Shown: piece after piece, positions 7,313 through 11,398 of the stretch
Position numbering within the stretch: the first letter of the stretch is position 1
Layout of the letters: each line of letters begins with the position of its first letter
NCBI GenBank assembly: GCA_002839245.1
Contig: PGXR01000089.1
Location: forward strand, 1-11,398
Direction of reading: 5' to 3'
DNA from: Spirochaetae bacterium HGW-Spirochaetae-7
GTDB taxonomy: Bacteria > Spirochaetota > Spirochaetia > Treponematales > UBA12059
DNA: 11,398 nt
Notes under the pieces: model-generated
What the model was told of the DNA's origin: nothing
Databases searched by the model: none
The model's input: only the letters and a program-made list of their open reading frames with translations
Position numbers and translations under genes: made by a program

Positions 7313-8563
7313 CTACGCCGGCTTGACCAAGGCCCTGGCGACGAGGTGCGACAGGAACTCCACCCTCATGCCCAGCCCGTAGTGTTCGTTCAGGTCGGAC
7401 AGCTGGCTATGGCAGTTCTCGCAGGCGGTGGCCACGACGCGGGCGCCGGTCGCGCGCAACTGTTCGGCCTTGACCCTTGAGGACTTCATGCGGAACTCGA
7501 GTTCGCCCATGGCGACCAGTCCGCCGCCGCCGCCGCAGCACCAGTTTTCCTCGCGGTTGGGGGTCATCTCGGTGAAGTAGTCGGTGACGGCCCGGAGCAC
7601 GCGCATGGGCTGCTCCATGACGCCGGAGTTGTGGGCGATCTGGCAGGGGTCGTGGTAGGTCGTCAGCTGCTTGTGCATTGACTTGTCGACCTTGATGCGG
7701 CCTTGCGCCAGGTAACGGTCTATCAGCTCGACGAAGGCGCTGACCTTGAACGGCTGCTCGCCTATCATGTGCCTGAGGACTCGGAAGGCCGTGCCGCACT
7801 CGACCACGGCCACTTCCTTGACGCCCAGGCGTAGGGCCTCGTCTATGATGCGCTCGGAGATGGCCGACGCCCTCTTCGCGTCCCCGAGGAAAGTGCCGAA
7901 GTTGACTGCCTCGAATGACGACAGCGTCCAGTTCTCGCCCGCCGCGTTCATGATCGCCGCCGCGGGCACGATGGAGTGGGACCCGGCGAGCGGTACGTAC
8001 AGCACGTCCGCGGATGCCTTTTCGTACGGGATCGCCGGAACGGGGGAAGCGGGCCAGAACGCGCGGACTTCCTGGTCAAGGTTGGCCAGGGCCTCGGCGT
8101 ATGATGCGCGGGTCATGTTCATTCCCTCGCCCTTGGCGATGGACATGGCGGCGAGCATCGACAGGATCTTGGGTTCCCGGTCCGCCCCGATGAGCAGGGC
8201 CTTGGCTATGGCCATGACCTGCTGGGTGTCTATGCCGAAGGGGCAATGCACCATGCAGCGGCGGCAACCGGTGCACGAGAACGCGGCCTCGTTGAGCTTC
8301 TCCATCGTCCCGTCGTTGAACTCGAGGACTTCGCCGAGCCAGGGAGCCAGCTTGCCTTCGAGCTTGAAGTACCGCTTGAATATCTTGCGGACGACCTCGG
8401 CCCGGCCGACGGCGGTGTACCTCAGTTCGGGCATCGACGCGTACACGTGGCAGGACTCCACGCAAAGGCCGCATCGCGCGCAGGTGTCGAGGTACATGCG
8501 CATGACCCCGTTCAGCCTGGTTTCGAAGAGCGCCTTCAGGTCCTGTTTCGCCTGGTAGTCCAT
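7313..8563 (-). CDS. HdrD/DsrK-like (Fe-S)-binding oxidoreductase, 416 aa
   Basis: This is a cytoplasmic-face iron-sulfur protein of the HdrD/DsrK/TmcB/GlpC type that probably exchanges electrons with its membrane partner. Two ferredoxin-type 4Fe-4S motifs are complete: C28, C31, C34, C38 and C97, C100, C103, C107 followed by Pro108. The C-terminal CCG domain is also complete: DPC (C307), CCGGGGG (C342-C343) and CENC (C381, C384). These are the residues that hold the non-cubane cluster in heterodisulfide reductase. The first CCG-like half (about 185-270) keeps only C256 (VECGTA), so it is degenerate. The ATG at 8563 is chosen because AGGAGG (+ 8569-8574) sits 5 nt upstream. The frame is open further 5', but that part is shadow coding of the upstream gene. 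The start lies inside the 3' end of the membrane-subunit gene (28-bp overlap), implying coupling. The true electron acceptor is unknown; dissimilatory sulfite reduction is not implied because no dsrAB genes are visible. Confidence 0.9.
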   Translation of the reverse strand: MDYQAKQDLKALFETRLNGVMRMYLDTCARCGLCVESCHVYASMPELRYTAVGRAEVVRKIFKRYFKLEGKLAPWLGEVLEFNDGTMEKLNEAAFSCTGCRRCMVHCPFGIDTQQVMAIAKALLIGADREPKILSMLAAMSIAKGEGMNMTRASYAEALANLDQEVRAFWPASPVPAIPYEKASADVLYVPLAGSHSIVPAAAIMNAAGENWTLSSFEAVNFGTFLGDAKRASAISERIIDEALRLGVKEVAVVECGTAFRVLRHMIGEQPFKVSAFVELIDRYLAQGRIKVDKSMHKQLTTYHDPCQIAHNSGVMEQPMRVLRAVTDYFTEMTPNREENWCCGGGGGLVAMGELEFRMKSSRVKAEQLRATGARVVATACENCHSQLSDLNEHYGLGMRVEFLSHLVARALVKPA

Positions 8564-9384
8564 ACCGTCCTCCTGACCGCGTTGAGCGGTATCGAGAAAA
8601 ATGCGTGCGCGATCTTGGTGAACGGCAGGATCATGAGGAAGATGTTGGCCAGCAGCACGTGCAGAACGACGAAATGGTAGTGCGAACCGTGCAGCACCTC
8701 GCGGGGGTCGGCGAAGGTGAAACGGGAAAGGCCGTAGAAGTATTGGGCGAAATCGGCCTTGGTCATCACGAAGCCGTTGGCCGTCCACGAGTTGCCCCAG
8801 CTCATCAGGTCCCCGAGGAGGAACAGGAAGATGACCAGCAGCAGGAGGAGGTAATCCGAAGGGACGGATATCATCCTGTTCATCCCCTTGAAGCGGCGCA
8901 GCAGGAAGTAGAAGGCCGGCACGGTGACCATAAACCCGACCGCCCCCGCTCCCAGCATGTCCTTCGAGTCCGCGGACACGATGTTGACCTGCGGAAGGAT
9001 GTCCACATATCCCAGGAACAGGAGGATGAGCCCGACGTGGAAGGTCGCGAGGAAAAGCCAGAATACGGGCCTGCGTTTCCTCACCTGGCGCATGCCCAGG
9101 GCGTCGCCGAGGGTCGCCAGCACGGTGTGCCTGGTTTCAGGATAGACCGCCAGCTGGAAAGGCGCCGGCGCCCTCGCGACCTTGGCCATCCTGACGGCGA
9201 TGGCGACGAGGCAAAAGGCCACGGCGATGTAGACCATCGGTACCGTCACGAAAAACTCGAGCCAGCCGAGGATGAGGGAGAAACCGGTTCGGGGTACTGC
9301 TGCCGACGCCGCGCTGACCGCCTCGACCCCCGCCTCCGTGCTCGCCGAAGAAACCGCCGCGACCAGCTGGGCCGCGGCAGGCAC
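8536..9384 (-). CDS. NarI/DsrM-like membrane cytochrome b subunit, 282 aa
   Basis: This is an integral membrane protein related to the nitrate reductase gamma subunit, here paired with an HdrD/DsrK-like protein rather than NarGH. It probably passes electrons between the quinone pool and the Fe-S partner. Five hydrophobic segments are visible at about 35-64, 107-126, 143-162, 178-195 and 237-256. Histidines matching NarI spacing are H116 in the second helix and H242 and H260 (18 apart) near the fifth, as in NarI H56, H187 and H205. The residue 10 after H116, where NarI has H66, is Tyr126. The first 30 residues are Ala/Ser/Val-rich and low in complexity. The start is GTG 9384, since an in-frame stop lies 27 nt upstream and no ATG is available; no good ribosome-binding site is seen. 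The stop at 8536 overlaps the Fe-S gene. Confidence 0.85.
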   Translation of the reverse strand: MPAAAQLVAAVSSASTEAGVEAVSAASAAVPRTGFSLILGWLEFFVTVPMVYIAVAFCLVAIAVRMAKVARAPAPFQLAVYPETRHTVLATLGDALGMRQVRKRRPVFWLFLATFHVGLILLFLGYVDILPQVNIVSADSKDMLGAGAVGFMVTVPAFYFLLRRFKGMNRMISVPSDYLLLLLVIFLFLLGDLMSWGNSWTANGFVMTKADFAQYFYGLSRFTFADPREVLHGSHYHFVVLHVLLANIFLMILPFTKIAHAFFSIPLNAVRRTVWTTRRNRT

Positions 9385-9401
9385 ATTGTGAAGAATGGCC
9401 G

Positions 9402-9414
9402 GGATACGCTATCC
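9402..9414. promoter_or_regulatory. Inverted repeat in the divergent spacer, possible operator
   Basis: GGATA-CGC-TATCC is a perfect 5-bp inverted repeat around a 3-base centre. It lies in the 101-bp spacer between the minus-strand cytochrome/Fe-S pair and the plus-strand secreted protein. CCGG flanks both sides (9399-9402 and 9417-9420), so the pairing can be extended with a 2-3 nt bulge. It could be a protein-binding site or a small hairpin in an upstream leader. No regulator is identified, and a match this short can arise by chance. Confidence 0.3.
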
Positions 9415-9485
9415 TTCCGGCAAGGCGTCCGCATGCATTGACCCAGCTGGCCTGGCATCACCGGAACGCGAACAAGGAGCCACCG

Positions 9486-9980
9486 ATGAAACGGACTATC
9501 AACATCGCGGGACTGTGCCTCGCGCTCGCGGCAATAGCCATCCAGCCCGTCCTGGCAGCGCCGGCCCGGGTTCTCTCGAAAGCGACGATCGACAGGTTCA
9601 TGAAGGATTTCCCGGCCATCACGGCCGAGTTCGAGGCACTGGGCGACGGCGTGGCGGAGACCCTTGGCAGGTCGGACGACGGCGAGACGGCGGCATTTTC
9701 CATGGCTACGCTCAAATCGAGCATCGAGTCGGTATTCGCCGACGCGAGGGTCAAGACAATACTGGCGAAATACGGCTGGAACAGCCAGTTCATCGAGGTG
9801 TACGTAACCGTCATGTCGGCGTACATGTACGTCGTATTCGAGGATTTCTACGCAGCTTACCCGATGCCCGAGACCAAGCGTTACATGGACGAGGTAAGGC
9901 TGGCCCTGCATCCCGACGACCTGGCGATAGTCAAGGCCAACCGGGCCGGCCTGGAAAAAGCCCTGGGGATGGAAGACTGA
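9486..9980 (+). CDS. Small secreted protein of unknown function, 164 aa
   Basis: I do not recognise a family. The N-terminus is a classical signal peptide: basic MKR, a hydrophobic core to about residue 19, then QPVLA with a likely signal peptidase I cut after Ala24. Cys11 is inside the hydrophobic core and preceded by Leu, so it is not a lipobox. The mature part (about 140 aa) looks mostly helical and has no cysteines, no repeats and no transmembrane segment. A tyrosine-rich patch spans about 106-133. The start ATG 9486 follows AAGGAG (9474-9479) by 6 nt; the frame is open to 9438, but that would bury the signal peptide. It is transcribed divergently from the cytochrome/Fe-S pair and lies 170 bp before the activase gene, so it could belong with either or stand alone. 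Confidence 0.75.
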   Translation: MKRTINIAGLCLALAAIAIQPVLAAPARVLSKATIDRFMKDFPAITAEFEALGDGVAETLGRSDDGETAAFSMATLKSSIESVFADARVKTILAKYGWNSQFIEVYVTVMSAYMYVVFEDFYAAYPMPETKRYMDEVRLALHPDDLAIVKANRAGLEKALGMED

Positions 9981-10010
9981 CGCTCCTGGTTATCGCGCCG
10001 CGACTGAAAT

Positions 10011-10016
10011 TATAAA
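10011..10016 (+). promoter_or_regulatory. Candidate -10 element (TATAAA) in an AT-rich patch before the activase gene
   Basis: TATAAA lies in the most AT-rich stretch of the window (about 10005-10030), 30 bp after the stop of the secreted-protein gene and 134 bp before the activase start. No convincing -35 hexamer is found at 16-18 bp (the best is TGGTTA at 9987-9992). A start site just downstream would give a leader of about 130 nt that includes the nested inverted repeat. Confidence 0.3.
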
Positions 10017-10058
10017 AACGCTCATAAATACACCCCGGCTCTATTGAACCGGATCAGG

Positions 10059-10099
10059 GCCAAGGTGTACTATCCCCTCATTCCGAGGGTGACCTTGGC
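10059..10099 (+). other. Nested inverted repeat (candidate leader hairpin) upstream of the activase gene
   Basis: Outer arms GCCAAGGT (10059-10066) and ACCTTGGC (10092-10099) are perfectly complementary over 8 bp. Inside them CCCTC (10075-10079) and GAGGG (10085-10089) form a second 5-bp stem with a 5-nt loop. The two stems are separated by 8 nt on the left and 2 nt on the right, giving a two-stem hairpin with an asymmetric internal loop. No T-run follows, so it is not a simple intrinsic terminator. It ends 51 bp before the ATG at 10151. It could be an RNA regulatory element or a protein-binding site. I could not match it to a known riboswitch by its consensus boxes. Confidence 0.4.
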
Positions 10100-10150
10100 G
10101 TCCAACCCCGGAAATCTCTCGGCCATCGGTCCCCGGTGAGGTTTTTCCAT

Positions 10151-11398
10151 ATGATATCCCTAGGAATCAATATCGGCTCGTCGAGCCTGAAGCTCGTGCT
10201 CTCGGAAGGCGACAAGGTCGTCTGGTCCGCCCTTACTCCTCACGAAGGCGATTTCCACGCCGCTGTCCGCAAGCTGATGGCGGAGCGCGACATCCCCGTG
10301 GGGACGAAAGTCCTGGTGACGGGCAACGAGGGGCGCTATCTCTTCAACGCCGCGGGCACGCTCGAGCCCCTCTGCGTCGAGGCCGCCCTCAGGGCTTCGG
10401 GTATCAAGGCCAACGCGGTCGCCAGCATGGGCGGCGAGGACCTCGTCGTCTACTCGCTCGACGGGCAAGGCAAGATAATAAACAACTTTTCAGGCAACAA
10501 GTGCGCATCGGGTACAGGCGAATTCCTCAAGCAGCAGCTCGGCCGCATGGACATGACCCTCGATGACATAGCGACGGTACCAGAGACGGCCACCGTCCTG
10601 TCCCTGTCCACGCGCTGCTCCGTCTTCATGAAAAGCGACTGTACCCATCGCCTCAACAAGAGCGAGGCAACCAAGGACGACATCGTGCTGTCGCTGTCCA
10701 ACGTGATGGCGGGCAAGGTCGTCGACTTCCTCAAGCGCGCCAAGGTGACCGGCGGTCGCGTGGTCCTGACCGGCGGCGTGACGCTGAACCGGCACATCGT
10801 CCGCTTCATACGGGAGCGCGCTCCAGGCATCGAATTCGTCGTGCCCGAGACCGCGTCGGTCTTCGAGGCCTACGGCGCATCCGTCCTGGCAGCCAGCGCC
10901 GGTTCGCCCCTGCCGACCGCCGAAAATCTCCTCAAGCCCAACGTCGTGCGCTTCGACAGGCTGCCCGACCTCAAGAAGTGGAGCGGCAAGGTGCGCTTCT
11001 TCGAAAAGAGCGAAGGCAAGGTCGTCACGGGCAGGAGCTATATCCTGGGCGTCGACGGCGGATCGACGACGACCAAGGCCTGCCTCCTCGATTCGGAGAC
11101 CGACGAAGTCGTCGCAAGCCACTACGGCCGCACCCACGGCGACCCGGTCAAGGCCCTCAAGGAGTGCCTGGCGGCCATCCGCGACAAGATAGCCGCGGAC
11201 ACGGATGGCGGCTCCATAACGATAAAGCTGGCGGCGACCACCGGCAGCTCCCGCGAGATCCTGGGCGTCTTCCTCGAGACGCCGGGTGTCTACAACGAGA
11301 TAATCGCCCATTCGGTCGGTACAGCGTACTTCGACCCCGGCGTCGAGACGATATTCGAGATAGGCGGGCAGGACGCCAAGTACGTGCTCCTCAAGAAC
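10151..11398 (+). CDS. Fused-type 2-hydroxyacyl-CoA dehydratase activase (BadF/BadG/BcrA/BcrD ATPase), 5' part
   Basis: 416 codons are open to the right edge with no stop, so the gene is partial. It belongs to the ASKHA-fold activases that use ATP to inject one electron into 2-hydroxyacyl-CoA dehydratases or benzoyl-CoA-reductase-like enzymes. Two ATPase units lie in tandem. Unit 1 (about 1-250) has GINIGSSSLK (5-14), MGGEDLVVY, the cluster-ligand motifs NKCASGTGEF (C118) and STRCSVF (C156), and VLTGGVTLN. Unit 2 starts near 297 with the canonical phosphate loop GVDGGSTTTK (300-309) and reaches IGGQDAK (404-410). This architecture matches the very long (about 1,400 aa) fused activases that continue with COG3580/COG3581 dehydratase-related domains, which would lie beyond the window. 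The ATG at 10151 follows GGTGAGG (10135-10141) by 9 nt. Unit 1 has Asn7 where classical activases have Asp. Confidence 0.9.
   Translation, partial: MISLGINIGSSSLKLVLSEGDKVVWSALTPHEGDFHAAVRKLMAERDIPVGTKVLVTGNEGRYLFNAAGTLEPLCVEAALRASGIKANAVASMGGEDLVVYSLDGQGKIINNFSGNKCASGTGEFLKQQLGRMDMTLDDIATVPETATVLSLSTRCSVFMKSDCTHRLNKSEATKDDIVLSLSNVMAGKVVDFLKRAKVTGGRVVLTGGVTLNRHIVRFIRERAPGIEFVVPETASVFEAYGASVLAASAGSPLPTAENLLKPNVVRFDRLPDLKKWSGKVRFFEKSEGKVVTGRSYILGVDGGSTTTKACLLDSETDEVVASHYGRTHGDPVKALKECLAAIRDKIAADTDGGSITIKLAATTGSSREILGVFLETPGVYNEIIAHSVGTAYFDPGVETIFEIGGQDAKYVLLKN

Noticed and set aside
7273..7325. Bidirectional terminator between the convergent kinase and Fe-S genes
   Set aside because: Only a 6-bp CAAGCC/GGCTTG pair with a long interior and no T-run is present, too weak to call.
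8564..8788. 5' extension of the Fe-S protein to 8788
   Set aside because: The extension is Arg/Pro-rich shadow sequence of the membrane-subunit gene. The ATG at 8563 has AGGAGG 5 nt upstream and gives the family-typical N-terminus.
8536..9384. Membrane subunit as a true nitrate reductase gamma chain (narI)
   Set aside because: No narG, narH or narJ is adjacent. The partner is a CCG-domain protein, and one NarI haem ligand position is Tyr.
10035..10052. CCGG...CCGG hairpin in the activase leader
   Set aside because: The stem is only 4 bp with a mismatch before two further pairs, which is expected by chance in GC-rich DNA.
10490..11311. Minus-strand open frame of 273 codons opposite the activase
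   Set aside because: The plus strand encodes the conserved activase motifs without interruption. The opposite frame has no motif and is a shadow.

Overview
The window comes from a GC-rich bacterial chromosome (about 60% or more G+C by eye). Nine protein-coding genes are packed closely, and there are no RNA genes, insertion sequences, CRISPR arrays or other mobile elements that I can see. A spirochaete or a similar anaerobe is my best guess. The reasons are a spirochaete-like lipobox (STVGC) on a lipoprotein, a very long fused-type acyl-CoA dehydratase activase, a DsrMK/HdrDE-like membrane electron-transfer pair, and dense sensory genes. None of these is diagnostic, so the taxon is an inference.

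Layout. On the minus strand from 1858 down to 1 lie a COG2509-type FAD-dependent oxidoreductase and the first 48 codons of a second gene, possibly a uracil-DNA glycosylase, cut by the window edge. A 103-bp divergent spacer with a recognisable promoter separates these from a plus-strand block of four sensory genes (1962-7272). First comes a stand-alone cobalamin-binding protein with the W-x9-EH cap motif of B12 photoreceptors. A PAS-GGDEF diguanylate cyclase overlaps its stop codon (ATGA). After a 116-bp gap come a LivJ-like periplasmic-binding lipoprotein and, 3 bp later, a transmembrane Cache-HAMP-PAS-HisKA_2 histidine kinase. The plus-strand block then converges on a minus-strand pair (9384-7313): a five-helix NarI/DsrM-like haem b subunit and an overlapping HdrD/DsrK-like iron-sulfur protein. 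Divergent from that pair is a small secreted protein of unknown function (9486-9980). After a 170-bp leader with a nested inverted repeat comes the 5' part of a fused 2-hydroxyacyl-CoA dehydratase activase, which runs off the right edge with no stop in 416 codons.

How the genes may work together. The four-gene block looks like two sensor-output modules side by side. One is cytoplasmic (cobalamin, possibly light or B12 status, to c-di-GMP). The other is envelope-based (small ligand, binding lipoprotein, histidine kinase) and has no response regulator or ABC transporter genes in view. The right half is redox metabolism: a quinone-linked thiol/disulfide or iron-sulfur reductase, and an ATP-driven single-electron activase for anaerobic 2-hydroxyacyl-CoA dehydration.

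Most interesting candidates: the B12-sensor/diguanylate-cyclase pair, the binding-lipoprotein/histidine-kinase pair, the loss of one predicted haem ligand in the NarI-like subunit, and the structured leader upstream of the activase. No stretch longer than about 170 bp lacks a gene.
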